The notes under the pieces were generated by a model. It was given only the letters and a program-made list of their open reading frames with translations, was not told the origin of the DNA and made no database searches. From Tricholomella constricta (lineage: Eukaryota > Basidiomycota > Agaricomycetes > Agaricales > Lyophyllaceae), in contig JAACJP010000006.1 of assembly GCA_013368375.1 (NCBI GenBank), positions 1,240,001-1,304,000 on the forward strand: a stretch of DNA of 64,000 nucleotides, given 5' to 3'. Shown piece after piece: positions 1 through 14,140 of this stretch; positions within the stretch are counted from its first letter, which is position 1, and the number at the start of each line of letters is the position of its first letter. A program made the position numbers and the translations under genes.

Positions 1-4
1 TGAG

Positions 5-420
5 TGGCAATCGAATTAGCCGGAGGGCTATTTCAGTTCGCCCAAACACTTGACCACGTTCGTATCAGCGCGAGGATGGTTGGTCAATATCAATATATGT
101 CGGTCTTTCTTTTCCTTATCCTCCTCTACGCCTACGCCTTCCTCGTTCTCGCGATAGTTATCTGGGGGATCCTCGACTTCATTGGCGGAAACAAACACCT
201 CTTCCAGGATGTGGCACTTGCTCAACTCAGGCTCTCGAACCCGATGGTACCTGTGGCGGCTCTGTTCCCTTCATCCGACGCGCCTGTTGCACCGGAGACC
301 TGTGCGATGTTTATCGATGAGAAGGGGACGTCGAACGTTTCTCAGCGGTTGTACATGTGTGGCAATCGCATTTATAGTGTTCAGGAGTGGAACGGTCCTG
401 GCGAAGGAATGAAGGAGTAA
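5..420 (+). CDS. Hypothetical membrane protein, C-terminal exon (5' end outside window)
   Basis: This is the last exon of a gene that begins before the window. The frame is blocked by a TGA at bases 1-3, while an AG at 3-4 can serve as the splice acceptor, so the exon probably starts at base 5. The visible C-terminal 138 or so residues contain one strongly hydrophobic segment at about residues 33-60 of the fragment (rich in Phe, Leu, Tyr and Ile, ending IVIWGILDFIG), which reads as a transmembrane helix. A soluble tail with several cysteines follows, ending at TAA 418-420. I do not recognise a family. It converges tail-to-tail with the anoctamin-like gene, about 130 bp away. Confidence 0.5.
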
Positions 421-554
421 AGTCGCCACTACGTAGCACGATGGACAATGGGACTAAGTCTTATGTGAGGGATAGAAGTTGAAGGTAGTCATAGTAGTAG
501 AATGTACCATATGTGAGATCGAGGACTCAACTAATGCAAGTACCACGGACAGCG

Positions 555-3080
555 TCAAACTTCCTTCGAAACTCTCGAAATCTCCTCCAAGCCTTCGTCA
601 TTATCCCAGAAACCAGAGACTGTACCTGGCTCAGCGCCCTCCACGTTCTTAACACCCGTGTTGCGCGCCTCGCCAGCTACCTCACCCCCTCCCTCAGCAG
701 TGCCAACATCCACATCCCGCCTTCGCTCATCTTCGACCAGGAATCCCTTCAAAAACTTCTCCTTGAGATCCCTGTCCTCCCGCTCCCGTTCTTTCACCTC
801 CTCGCTGCCTGTCCAAGCAATCCTCTCGACCAGATGTCTTACGAGAGTTCTTAGGATGATGTATCCGTGGCTCGCCGCGAGGGCAATCAGCAGTGCAGTG
901 AACAGTAACTCTTTGGTCGCCACAAGACCTCCATCCGCCCCGCTGTCCGGGGACGCCGCGCCTGATGCTGAGAAGAGGTGCTGATGAACCTTATCAACAC
1001 TGGGCGTGGCTGAACACTGGGTTTGAGAGCGGGGACAGAAGAGGTACACGAGTGCAGAATTGGTGAGAGCTGAAAGCCAGGTAAGGAACGTCAGTGCGTC
1101 GAGCCATGGCCCGATCGTGTCTGTGCGGGCGGGGATTGGATGGCGGTTGTGGACAGTCATCTTGAACGCGTCGGAACGGAGCTCAAGGAAGTTGTTGAGG
1201 AGTGCCATTACTAGATGCGAATCATGATCAGTCACCGGATATAAAGAAAGATTGAAATAGAACAAACCTGGTGCGAGTGGCCAGATGGTCGACCAGAGAG
1301 CTACATATCCGAATTGGGTAACCATCTCGCTGTAATCGCCGAAAAGTTCGTATTCAGGCAGCGCAACCTCGGCCCTTACGCGATCTAAGTACTCTCTCTC
1401 TTCCATCCCTCCTTTCTCCTTCTCATCTTCGAAAACAACCCTCTTCTTGACACCATTCTTCCCACCTGGGCTCCCGGGCGCCGAATTGCCTTTCTTGCCA
1501 TTCCGCAAAGATGCCACGGCGCGAAGAATGAAGGGAAGTCCCACCTCAACAAACGTATTGACGGCCTGATTGGTCACCGTATATGCAAACATTTGGTCCT
1601 TCAGCCGAGCAGGGTTCAGTTTATGCCTCGCGTTTGATTTGTCCATGTCCCAAAATCCTCCAGTTAAACCAGGCGCTTTGTCCTCCGTAACCCCGTCGGA
1701 GATCGTAGCATTCATTCCCTTGTCGGAGATCGTGGCATTCATTCCCTTTAAGTGACCAGTAGTCGTCTCATGAAAGATCCATGCTTGTAGAATTTGCATG
1801 ACCCCTTCACCAAACGGAACATAGACAAAGGCACTAAGCCCCAGACCCAGGTATGCCACAAGGGCACTGAGAGCAAAGGTCTTGAGAGTGAGAGAGGCCG
1901 CATGCGTTGAATATTGGGCATGGTTCTCCCAGGTTGTCAGCCGTTCAGCCAAAGTCTGATAGAGGGCGAGGAAGCGCGGGACGAGGGCGACAAATAGGAT
2001 CGTAGGGCTGAAGGACTGTTAAAAAGCTGGTGTTGGTTTTTAGCCATTCGATGCGTTTTTTGCAACTTACGATATATTTGTGGCCTGGTCCAGTGTATAA
2101 TTGTGTAACGAAGGCCTCGAAGACAAATATTCCCGTGAGCAGGGCGGTCAGAATCCCAGCGAATAGCAAGAGCACAGGTAAGCTTGCGAGAATCCTCAGT
2201 TCGCGTTTCCACCACGAGTATCCAGGTTTGTAGTCCGCGCGACGTTTCTCCACGCGGAAGGAGCCGCGGGTCCCAAAGCGGAGGGAAAGAGTGCGTTCGT
2301 GGATGCGCCACCACTCGACGAATACAACAGCCCAAACGAACACAAGACTGGAGTATACAGGAGAATACGGCGTGCCAAAAAAGTAGGATATGATGCCCAA
2401 AATGGCTGGGAAGACCAGAGCTTTCGTGTACGAAGACAGAAACGCGTAGTAAAATGCGACGGAATCGCCAAACTAGCCTCGCTTTCAGTACCGTGAGAGC
2501 ATATGGATGAACAACACACCTGTCCCCGAATTTTCTCAAGTTGTACAGAAGCAATTTGACGTAAGGTCCAACTACGAACCCATGTTTCGTTGAAGGCTCG
2601 GTCATGAAGCGTCATAATAGATTCAACAAGGTCCCAGTCAGACGATCCAGGAGTAATCCCGAGACCTCCATCTGACGGGATTGAGGTGACGTAGCCATGT
2701 ACGAGTCTAATGCGGTCGGCTGGCGATAGCTGAATGGATTCGGAGCCTGAGCTCAAATGAGTTGTCGGCAAGCCGGAAAGGAAGTCGGAATGCCTGAAAA
2801 ACAGTTCTGTGCAACGGCCAAGTTACAATTAAATCACCACGCACCTTTCACGTTGGGTAAGACTCGCAACGTGGCTCTTCGGACATGATACAAATACAAG
2901 AAGATGTCCCAATGACTCTCCCCGCCTCCCGACCGCACGAAGACCCCCATACGTGAGTGTGTCGATAAGGCGCGAGTATTGCTGTTCGGCCTTTCTGGAA
3001 TCTTGGCGGATTTGCTGTTTAGAGAGACTGGTCTTCTTCGTGGCGCGAAATGTGATGACCAAGTCAACTTCGGGTAGCAT
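555..3080 (-). CDS. Anoctamin/TMEM16-family membrane protein (Ist2-like)
   Basis: This is a multi-exon gene for a protein of roughly 775 residues. Anoctamins are ion channels or lipid scramblases, and fungal members such as Ist2 also tether cortical ER to the plasma membrane. Reading down the minus strand, exon 1 starts at ATG 3080 and splices near 2843 to an acceptor near 2795. That exon carries a soluble region with SPADRIRLVHGYVTS and GLGITPG. The next exon holds IISYFFGTPYSP and WWRIHERTLSLRFGTRG, followed by the first helices. A 3' exon has LVPRFLALYQTL, FENH-like WENHAQYS and FVYVPFGEG. The family hallmark EMVTQFGYVALWSTIWPLAP is joined by a short intron (about 1209-1267) to ALLNNFLELRSDAFK. 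The acidic residues in these segments correspond to the family's Ca2+-site region. A hydrophilic, charged C-terminal tail ends at 555. All junctions keep frame. Confidence 0.9.
1695..1748 (-). repeat. In-frame 27-bp tandem duplication in the anoctamin-like gene
   Basis: Two adjacent 27-bp units (1695-1721 and 1722-1748) differ at one base. On the coding strand they give two copies of a nine-residue unit containing KGMNATISD, in the loop after the VYVPFGEG helix. Each copy contains an N-x-T glycosylation-type sequon. Frame is preserved, so this is a recent length change in a loop rather than a break. Confidence 0.85.
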
Positions 3081-3651
3081 AGCTTGTGCGTATTACTGGA
3101 GAAGCGTAGATGTCGTGATGATAAGAAGAAATATAGGCGAAGGCGGGAGCCACAGCGTTTCAGGCTGACTCGCAACGCGTTTGCATGGATGAACTGAGGA
3201 TGACGACAGAATGAAGACACAGAGCCAACCACGCCCCAAAAAGTCACAGCACGTGATTCCACCTCGAACGCGTGGCAGTTCCGGGCTCTAAGGAAATCCG
3301 ATACTGCCTAAGTAAACGACCAATCAACGCCACAGCCAAAAATAAGAAGGGCACTTCCGAAGAATAGACACAGTTCGATCTGCCATAAGGATTTAAGAAA
3401 CAGTAAAGTCCGAGAGCCTGAGAGCACGAGATCCCTGCCTGATCTGGATTCAGCCACCTAGCAGATCGCCCCTAACCAATGCTCAATGGCGACTAGGTTT
3501 AATATGAAGTGAAGTAAATTTCAAGCTTTCCTGTCTTGCGCAAGCATCAGTCACAAGTCGCAGGAATACAACATGGATATAACTATCATATGCAACCACC
3601 CCCCCTCTACTGGCCCCGGAAAATGCAGTTTCTATATTGTAGTGGGTTTTT
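3081..3651. other. Intergenic region, no gene seen
   Basis: This lies between the start of the anoctamin-like gene and the 3' end of the DUF6533 gene. Open frames here are short and show no recognisable protein. It presumably holds the anoctamin promoter. Confidence 0.4.
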
Positions 3652-5200
3652 TCAAGTCGCCCTGTTGTCTCTCCCAAGAGGTGAGGGAAGTTTGGTCAGA
3701 GTCGACCATTGCCACCACTTCACGTTGGACGTGAATCCCACTGGTTTCCTGCTCGAATGAAAGATAAGGTTAAGAAGGCCGTGAATTGAGATAGAACCAC
3801 TGACTAGGTTATTCATTCTGTAGGAATCCGTCTTCGTCTCGTCTGTAGTCACCACTCGGAATTGCCGATCGATGATTTCACCGTTCCTAAAAGTCGTGGT
3901 ATGGATGCCGTTCGCGTGAGCAGGAATGTTCGGGGCCCCAGATGTCGAGTACGAGCGTAGACCGTGTCCGACTTCGTGAAGGTCTAGGACTATTGAACAG
4001 TAAACTTGAGGGGATGTGTGGACAGCTAAAAGTGCAGGTCTACATACTAACGTGACTTGAAAAGATCGCAGTAATGGCAATTCCAAGGGTGGCGAACATC
4101 GTTGACTCGGATTGTTTATTGAACTTGATGAAAAATATTAGATTGACTGGAACATCGCAATCGCAATGAGTTTAGCAGTCTCGTGGCCTGGATATGGAAC
4201 GTACGGATGTTCATGATAGTGACAGCGACAAAGTACATGACTTGGCTCTCCCAGAAGATTTTGGTGAACTCCGAACGGCTGATGAACTTCATGTCGATTC
4301 CGCGGAAAAGGCGATCGATGGTCAGGCCAAGAATGACTGCGTCGAACAATACTTGACACTGTTGTGCGGACGAGTGTCAGAACGGCAAAGATGGTCAAGA
4401 AAAAATAGGTTCATACAGCGTATTGAATCCAACTGGTTGAACCCTGGTTCAATCATCGAGCGTCGTGAGTACAAGTACGGTTGGAAGCAAACGGGGCGGC
4501 CGCACCTTTGACAAATCCGAAATGCAGTTTCCACTGGCTCCCAGTTTGGGTCTTCTAGGCACGACCACAGGTGCGACGAGTTCTGCCACACTAAGTATCC
4601 CACCAAAGATAAGTAAAAAATAAAGGATCGTTCGGTTTCGATTGCAGATGGCATATGTTCTGAAGATGAACACGCCCTGCGAAGCAATGGCTGCTAGCAC
4701 CTACATATCAAGTGGTCGATCAGCAAAGACAATGAGAAATCCAGCGTATCTCTAGTCGGACCTTTACGACTGGCACGGCGAGGAAGAAAGTCGTGCATGA
4801 CTCCAGTGTGAATGTCCTCATAAACCCCCCAATCATTACTAAAATGATGCCCAGCATCCCAAGATACTATGATGGAGAGAATGTTAGGAAGAAACAACGA
4901 GCGAGTGCGTCTCCACAAACCCGGACGGATATTAGCAGCCAGCATGCTATTGAAAGCCTCATGAAACCTTTCTGCTTCCTATCTAACGAGGTCATAAGTT
5001 TCAAATCCGGGAAATCAAAAAATGAGGCTGACTCACAGAATCTGATCTCTGCTGGGAGCGTCTGGAAGTAATCTGCGCCATAGAAAGGTGGATGAGGACA
5101 GAGATCAAAAGCAGAGCTTTGAGATCGTACCGAACGCAAAGATCGATGCTCCAGCAATCTTCAAATAATTCGCAGCCACGACGGCCGGAGGAGTACTCAT
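3652..5200 (-). CDS. DUF6533-type seven-helix membrane protein
   Basis: This is a basidiomycete-type multi-pass membrane protein of unknown function. The start is ATG 5198-5200 (MSTPPAVVAANYLKIAG). Splicing short introns rebuilds the DUF6533 signature: a first helix, then DYFQTLPAEIRF, then YRKQKGFMRLSIACWLLISVR joined to YLGMLGIILVMIGGFMRTF. The branch/acceptor CTAAC...CATAG lies just before YLGML. Downstream come a helix with GVFIFRTYAICNRNRTIL, a segment with CQVLFDAVILGLTIDRLF, and one with FTKIFWESQVMYFVAVTIMNI. A cytoplasmic-like tail with IVLDLHEVGHGLRSYS follows. The last exon runs open to 3652, but a late intron after RMNNL is possible, so the C-terminus is uncertain. These proteins are often multicopy; their role is not known. 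Confidence 0.65.
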
Positions 5201-6517
5201 GTTGGGCGAAGAATAAGAAAGGAAGATGATACAAGTCAGGAAGGCAGTCTTGAATTTATGCCGTCGAAGAGATACTTGATGTACCTCAAACAAAGCGGAT
5301 GGTCAGGTCCCGAGGTAGGGTCGTCGATGGGGCCAAGGATTGGAAGCTGAAAGGAGAGATGCACCGAAAGATGCATACGACGCGGGCCGCCTCGATTCTG
5401 ACTGCAGCAGCGTGTTGTGGACATACGGGCGGCGCATCGAGGGCAACGCCGAGTGACCGCCTCAAGATACTTACTCCGCGAGTGCGCATCAATCGATATC
5501 TTTCCCGGTATCTAAAATTCCGTTGGTGAGTATAAATCAAACCTCATATATCACTTCATATGACCAGTGATAGGTTCATTCTGAAAGCTGGAATGCAGAA
5601 AGGGTCCGCGAAAACCAAGACTGCAAGGAGACCGCCCAAGAAATGTCAATAGCCACTTTTGAAGTTTCGTGAGCCCACAGAGACGCACTTATACCGAGCT
5701 TATCTCAAGACAGGATCATACGCACTTGCGTCATGAAGTCATTTCTCGTTGTCGGGAGGGTATTTGAAAATCAATAAATTAGATTGATGATCTGATGAGA
5801 ATGGTCGTGAGCGATCACAAGAAACAAGGTTGAATTATACTTCCTGACAGTTACTTCCGTTTAGTAAAAAGCCCGCAATCGCAGTAAGGCACCTATGTGA
5901 ATGAAATAAGTATGAGGGTGCTGCTGTCGAGTGAAGTGGACGTTCAAGAACAATCTACGAAGGAATATGTGCTTAGCATCTATCGATGTCTAACTATTGC
6001 GGAATTCGTTCCTTACGTGCCCACATACCTACTGTGCCTTGTTTAGAACGGATAACCGACCAGATCTGGACCAGATGGTGAGATGTTTGCATGGAGTGAT
6101 CGGAGCACCATATGTTGTTTCGATGCCAAACAGAACCCCATTGGCGTGCATCGATGGATCTTCGCAGTTTCTTCCCGTGTATTACTTGGCGACCTTCGCT
6201 TTACGTTTTCTTACGACGCAGAATCTTTTCTTCTCAACGTGAAGTCCTGGGAACGAGGACATGATTACCTCGGATTTCGTCGAGAACGTGGATGGCCACG
6301 AACGGTTCCAGAGGATTGCCAGATTAGATCACTCTACGCGTTTGGTACGCTTCAACACGGTCCGCTCCATGTGCCTGGGACCTGCAAGAACTGATCAAGC
6401 GTCCCTTTCTGGAATCTCAGAATCCCTTAGTGTTAACAGTCAGCGACGCTTGGGCAACACTTGGATCATATACTTAAAACAACTCGCTGGCGAGTTGTGA
6501 ACTTAGGCGCGCCCACC
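5201..6517. other. Intergenic region without a supported gene
   Basis: About 1.3 kb lies between the divergent starts of the DUF6533 gene and the carboxylesterase. Several overlapping open frames of 60-105 codons occur on both strands, but none shows a domain, consistent splice sites or a family motif. It probably contains both promoters. Confidence 0.4.
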
Positions 6518-8813
<2,296 letters not shown>

Positions 8814-9920
8814 GTTTTATCTCTTCGATGATCAATATAAGCATTACTAAGTACTTGAATAATAATAAACGTATATAGTCCTTGAAATTCTACCAAAAAA
8901 CGTTAGTTCTGCAATTCAGCGCGACCGTTTGTTATGAGCCGTCTCTTTCTGGGCATTAACCTCATTTTTGTTGTTGAGATATCCGTGTCTGAGCGTGGGA
9001 CAGATATGCAGCTCTTTCCGGAATGGTTCCAGCGGGCTTGAGGATTGTGAATGTTGCTGGCGAGTACCGACTCTCTCTGGGAGTTCACATTCGGCCCCGA
9101 AAGCAGGTTTCGTTCTCGGTAAGAAACGATGTTACCTGAACACATGGGTTATCGCCATGGCGTTGAGTGTGGCGAAGTTCCCACTACGTTCGCCATTGGT
9201 ACCGAGATTCCTGGGAGAGATAGCCGCATACGTGGTAACAAGGTACTCAGAGAAGTTTACGCCTAACGGGGATGAGGCGCTTCACAAATTCAAAATTGGG
9301 AACGACGGGTTTGCCTTGAGAGCCATCACCAGTCATCACCGCGGTCAAGCGAGAACTGTGTTCCAGCCGCGAAAGGCTTGGCTTTGTCGGCGAGAGGGAT
9401 AAATTTTCGGTCCAGATTTTACCCAGAAACGCAGGTAGATGCTCTTTTCACTTCGCTCCCGTGTCAGCACGATCCAGGTCGATAGTTTCCGCAGTGCACT
9501 GATCGTCGCATTTAGGTCGCATGTCACGATAGCGAACTCCACTGCTAAAGGGTGGGACCCACCTTACACAGGAGAAGGATTCGATCCACTAGATTCTCAT
9601 AAGCAGCTTCAATCACTTTCGTAGGTCGTTCTGCAGTTTTGACGCGTTCTCGCGGCGTCGTCCCGGAGAGGTCGCACGACCCAGTTAAAGAAGACAATGC
9701 GTCATTCCAGGACGTATTGAGGGCACCCGGGGAACATCAGAGAGCGGGGGATTCTGGCTAATATTCAAGAGTTCAGAGGGGTCCGAACAGAAAAGGTCCG
9801 TGGGCATGTTACACATTAGTTGTAGTGTTATTCATCTTAGTCTGGGAACTGTGCAACCCGATTATAAGTTGTGGATGTATAAAGAAAGGTTGAACTGGCG
9901 CATACCGAGCATTATTTACT
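8814..9920. other. Intergenic region with possible unidentified coding relic
   Basis: There is no intact gene. On the minus strand around 9130-9400, protein-like stretches in shifting frames (for example YLVTTYAAISPRNLGT and NGERSGNFATLNAMAIT) are interrupted by stops. They look more like an eroded exon than random sequence. On the plus strand a 144-codon open frame (8968-9402) overlaps them and shows no family features. No function is assigned. Confidence 0.3.
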
Positions 9921-10991
9921 TTATACCCATTCTCTTGGCTTTTTCAGCACCTCGATCAACTTCCCTTCTTCAGTCCCTTCCTCTCCGAGTTCACACATAT
10001 ACTCCCACCTCGCCGTCTCGGGGAGGCTCATGAGAATGCTCTCAATCCGGGCGCCGGGAGTCATCAGGCCAAACTTCGTGCCTCGGTCATAGACGAGATT
10101 GAACTCCACGTATCGTCCTCGCCGGATAAGTTGCCAGCGGCGCTGGAGCGGTGTATAAGGAAGAAAATGCCGTGATGTAAGGATGGGGAGATATGAAGGT
10201 ACGAAGGAGTTCCCTAGTTCCTGGACGAAGGCGAAGATCTCTGCGGGACTGGTTGGGCGGCGAGCAGCATCGGGAGAGTTAGGAGACGAGAGGCGTGCGT
10301 GGGGACCTAAATTGAGATCGTCGAAGAAGATACCACCAACTCCACGCGTCTCGTTTCGATGGGGGATATAGAAGTATTCATCGCACCATTTTTTGAAGCT
10401 CGGGTAGAGCTCGGGGCCGTATTTGTCGCAGGCTTTCTTTAGGGTTGAGTGGAAATGGATCGCATCTTCCTCGAAAAGATAAGAGGGTGTGAGGTCACAG
10501 CCGCCGCCGAACCACCAAGCCAGGACCTTGGGCTCAGACGTGCCCTTGTCGCTACCGGCCTCGACCGGCTCTGTGATCTCGAAGTAGCGATAGTTGGCGT
10601 GGACCGTCGGTGCATTGGGATTGCGTGGATGGATTACGAGGCTGATACCCGCAGCGAAGAACGGGAGTCCTTCAGGACGATCCGGAAGGGGCATCGCAGA
10701 GTGATCTGCTCGCATTTGCTTGATAGCAGCAGGCGGCAGGATCCCATGCACGATCGATATGTTGACCCCAGCCTTTTCCAGCACGGTCTGCTGAGCGACA
10801 GAGACATCGTCCGTTGCGCATGCAAACACGCATGATTGCCCAGTTCCCCCTTGTGGTCGTACCCAGGAGTCTCGTTTAAAGGGCGGAGCAGCAGGATCGA
10901 GAGTTTCGAAGGCTGAGACAATCTGGTATTGGAGCGAAACGATGTACTCCTCTACTTGAGAGCGCATGGGTTTCATAGATGAGGATGCCAT
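9921..10991 (-). CDS. HEM13: Coproporphyrinogen III oxidase (oxygen-dependent)
   Basis: This is an uninterrupted 356-residue frame from ATG 10991 to the stop at 9921, a normal length for the enzyme. The enzyme uses O2 to decarboxylate two propionates of coproporphyrinogen III to vinyl groups, giving protoporphyrinogen IX in haem synthesis. Family signatures are clear: GGTGQSCVF near the N-terminus, ISLVIHPRNPNAPTVHANYR, WWFGGGCDLTPSYLFEEDA in the middle, YFYIPHRNETRGVGGIFFDD, and RGRYVEFNLVYDRGTKFGL near the C-terminus. The His in the HPRNP/HANYR region is the usual catalytic position. No mitochondrial presequence is seen, in line with the cytosolic yeast enzyme. It is divergent from the neighbouring P450, about 250 bp apart. 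Confidence 0.97.
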   Translation of the reverse strand: MASSSMKPMRSQVEEYIVSLQYQIVSAFETLDPAAPPFKRDSWVRPQGGTGQSCVFACATDDVSVAQQTVLEKAGVNISIVHGILPPAAIKQMRADHSAMPLPDRPEGLPFFAAGISLVIHPRNPNAPTVHANYRYFEITEPVEAGSDKGTSEPKVLAWWFGGGCDLTPSYLFEEDAIHFHSTLKKACDKYGPELYPSFKKWCDEYFYIPHRNETRGVGGIFFDDLNLGPHARLSSPNSPDAARRPTSPAEIFAFVQELGNSFVPSYLPILTSRHFLPYTPLQRRWQLIRRGRYVEFNLVYDRGTKFGLMTPGARIESILMSLPETARWEYMCELGEEGTEEGKLIEVLKKPREWV

Positions 10992-11243
10992 GGTAGTAGT
11001 CAGAAGAATAGATGACGGAAATCAGCGCCCCGGGTATTCAAATTATTTCTCAGCTCTGATAAAACCGACTCTAGTCCTCAACGTGAATTGTGCTGTAGAA
11101 CATGATGGACAATGGCGAGACATTTCTCGACCGTCGCGCCAATTTGCTGGTGTTGATCATCTCGCCTTTGTCGAGATCCGGCGTCGGCGTCGGTTCGGAC
11201 CTCAGGAACTCTGGACCCTTGCAGGTTACTGGACGCCCTTGCT

Positions 11244-13687
11244 CATGTCTAGAACTACCCCAGGCCTCAATTTCCTACGACGCAACCTCCAGGTTCCAGT
11301 TTTTGTGGTGTGCTTCATTGTCGTCCTTGGTCGTTGGCTAGAGCTTCACTTATCAATATGGGTCCTGGCATCTCTGCCTCCTGTTATGATTGCACTCCAC
11401 CTCATTGTAAGGATTGTAATACGAGAGTATGCCCAGGCAGTGGATGCGGCGCTCATGGGCGCACTGCCTATGCGGAAGGGGACCCGGGGCGGCCTTTCTA
11501 GGGTGCTATTTGGCCACTTTGGACATTCCGGTACGTTGGGCAAGACTTCTTTCATCATAACAGTTTCCATTAACAGACAGGTGCAGATGGTAGACTGTGG
11601 CGGTTGGTCGAAGACTATGGTCCTGTAATTTTATGCAGCAACACGATCATGACCACATCACTGGAGCATATGAAGATAATTCTGTCAACAGATCCATCAA
11701 ATTACATTAGAGGTTAGTGGTTGTGACAAGCCTGCTCAGCGTCGGACATGTCACTGAATCCAGTGTGCGCACAGACGAGAGTCTCCATGAAGCAATGGGC
11801 TTAGTACTTGGTAAAGGGGTCTTCAGTTCACCTGGTAAGCATTTTCTCTTACGCTTCTGACGGAAGATTGACGTTAATGCTCCTAGACGATATGTGGAAG
11901 TAAGCACGGCCCGCTCCAGAATCTCCTAACCATTTTTAAACGGCCGTGATTCCAGATTTCATCGCACAATAACGCGTCCTTTCTTCAATCGAAATCGTGC
12001 TACTCACTTGCACCTCTTTACTCGTCATGCTCAGACTGTAGTTTCTCAAATCTCATCCTGCATGAAAGGCGGCAAGTCAGTTGACTTTCAGGTAAGGTTC
12101 ATGTTCATCCTGCAGTTGCATTTTCCATTCTAAACCCTTCCCCGCAGAATTTGGTTCGTCACTCGACCCTCAATATCGCCACCGACCTTCTATTTGGCAC
12201 GTGTGTAAGCTGTCTGCCTTACCCGACTGAGGCGAACCCCAACGCCGCGCTTCCTTTCGTAACAGTGACAGAGTTCTCCGAGGCGCTGCTCCGCGTCCAA
12301 GAAATCGTCTCAGAACGTGAACGCATTGGGTGGATCTGGCCTCTGTATGAGTTATACCGTGACAAGGCTAAGGAGCCATTGAGAGTGATTGGCAGGAATC
12401 TGGATCCAATTATACAGTGGGCGCTTGGCAGGAAGATGATGAGGACTGCGGGCGTTACATATCATGCAACGCATAGGGGAGAAGAGGAAGAAACCTTGCT
12501 TGATCATCTCATTGAATTGACAACAGGTGCGTTTTTGCTTTAAATCTTGTCCTTTCCGTGTATCCTATGATCGTTTGCAGAACCCCGTCTTGTGCAAAGT
12601 GCAATCCTAAATACCCTCATAGCAGGGCGGGCTGGTGTAAATCATATAAAGAATATCGATTTTGCGTTGCGGTGTACTCACCTCTCATTTAGACCGCCAC
12701 GACCTTGACATATATCATCTATTTCCTTGCTCAACATCCGGAAACCACGCGACGATTACGAAACGAGATTTTGGAAAATATTGGTCTCACCCAGATACCC
12801 GATGACAAGGACATGTCGCGCTTGAAATACCTCAGAGCTGTGATAAATGGTAAGGGCGTGACTGTCCTCTAGAAAATTTCGATTTTAACACATCGCTTCC
12901 TTCGTCAGAGACACTCAGGTTGGCGCCTCAGACGTAGGTCCCAACTTCATTGTTTTCCGTGGCTCGGCTGACGATGTAATTTACAGGCAATACATCACCC
13001 GGTATGAAGAGAACCCGCATAGTCATAACAATGTCTGACGTTGACTCCTTCAGAGAAACTGTTGCTGCGACTGCGTGGCCCTCGCCAAATCCAGACGGCA
13101 AGCGAATATATATACCCGCACACGCTAAGTAAGGAACTTCGGCCTTGAACAGAACCCAGCGTTCATCGTCGTTGTGAATTTTAGGATACTGTTCGATCTT
13201 TCCATCCTGCATACTTCGAAAGATCTGTGGGGCCCAGACGGTAAGTACTCAGACGTTTCCCAGCCCGCCATATCGCCAGCTTATCATCTATATAGCGGAC
13301 ATGTTCGACCCAGATCGATTCCTTGACCACAGATACGAAAAATACCTTGCTCCCACCCCCTACATTTTTGTTCCGTTTAGCTCTGGACCCAGGACTTGTT
13401 TGGGAAAGGATGTGGGGATCCTTTTTCCTTCTCGTTCAATTTCATGTGCTCAACGTTCCCTAGTTTCCGTACGATGAAATATCGATCACTGTTATCGAAA
13501 TTCTGCGGCATTTCACCAAGATTACGTTGCCCTCAACAGAGCAACATCAAATGAGTGCCGCTCGGCCTCTGTCCAGTGGTGTCATTCAGGTGTGTACATG
13601 TCAACATGGATCTCATGGATTCGTATTCGAAAATATTTTCCGCAGGGACTGTTAGTGGAGATGGAATCAACAGCGGTAGCTGTTTAG
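11244..13687 (+). CDS. Cytochrome P450 monooxygenase (CYP63-like)
   Basis: This is a haem-thiolate oxygenase with about ten short introns. ATG 11244 opens an N-terminal membrane anchor with two hydrophobic stretches, around residues 15-35 and 38-60. Spliced landmarks are [28 protein letters not shown] joined to [15 protein letters not shown] (the C-helix WxxxR region), the I-helix LIAGRAGTATTLTY, the K-helix ETLR ([11 protein letters not shown]), and [16 protein letters not shown]. Further on come [15 protein letters not shown] and the haem loop [20 protein letters not shown] with the Cys ligand, whose intron falls after GKD. The stop is TAG 13685-13687. Family placement is by general resemblance only. 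The I-helix lacks the usual Asp/Glu-Thr pair (AGRAG instead of AGRDT), which may affect O2 activation. No biosynthetic cluster partners are seen. Confidence 0.88.
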
Positions 13688-14063
13688 ATGCTTATGTTAT
13701 TTCGTAGATAGATGCTGTATCATCACTTTGTCCTAAATATTGCTGTACTTGCTAATTAACGGATGTATGAACGAGGTTCAAACGATGTGTTTCAGAGCTC
13801 TCTCAGAGGAGTTTTGTGAACGTGGACATGCCTTCTATCCATCCACTACGTGGAAGTTACTCTTTAAGGTATGTAAGTATTTTACAAGGATGTGAACAGA
13901 GAATATTGAGTACATCTATAGAAATGATGGCATCTAAATCTAATCAAGGCTGTGTCCGGCCCTCCGCAGCGAACGAATCATCGATAACCTGTTCACGTCC
14001 TTGTCCCTATCAGTGAATCACTACGTACCCTCGACGTGGACAGACGTGTTTCATTGGGCGCTC

Positions 14064-14069
14064 TATATA
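14064..14069 (+). promoter_or_regulatory. TATA box of the TIGR02452-family gene
   Basis: CTCTATATAC at 14061-14070 lies 77 bp upstream of ATG 14141, a normal spacing for a TATA element followed by a short 5' leader. Confidence 0.5.
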
Positions 14070-14140
14070 CAAAAAGGACCTAATAAAGCTCAGTAATGCT
14101 TTATCTTTCCTCCAAGGTTCATCCTTTCTGACGCTTCATC

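Noticed and set aside
9921..13687. Secondary-metabolite cluster containing the P450 and carboxylesterase
   Set aside because: No core synthase, transporter or cluster regulator is nearby, and the intervening gene is haem biosynthesis.
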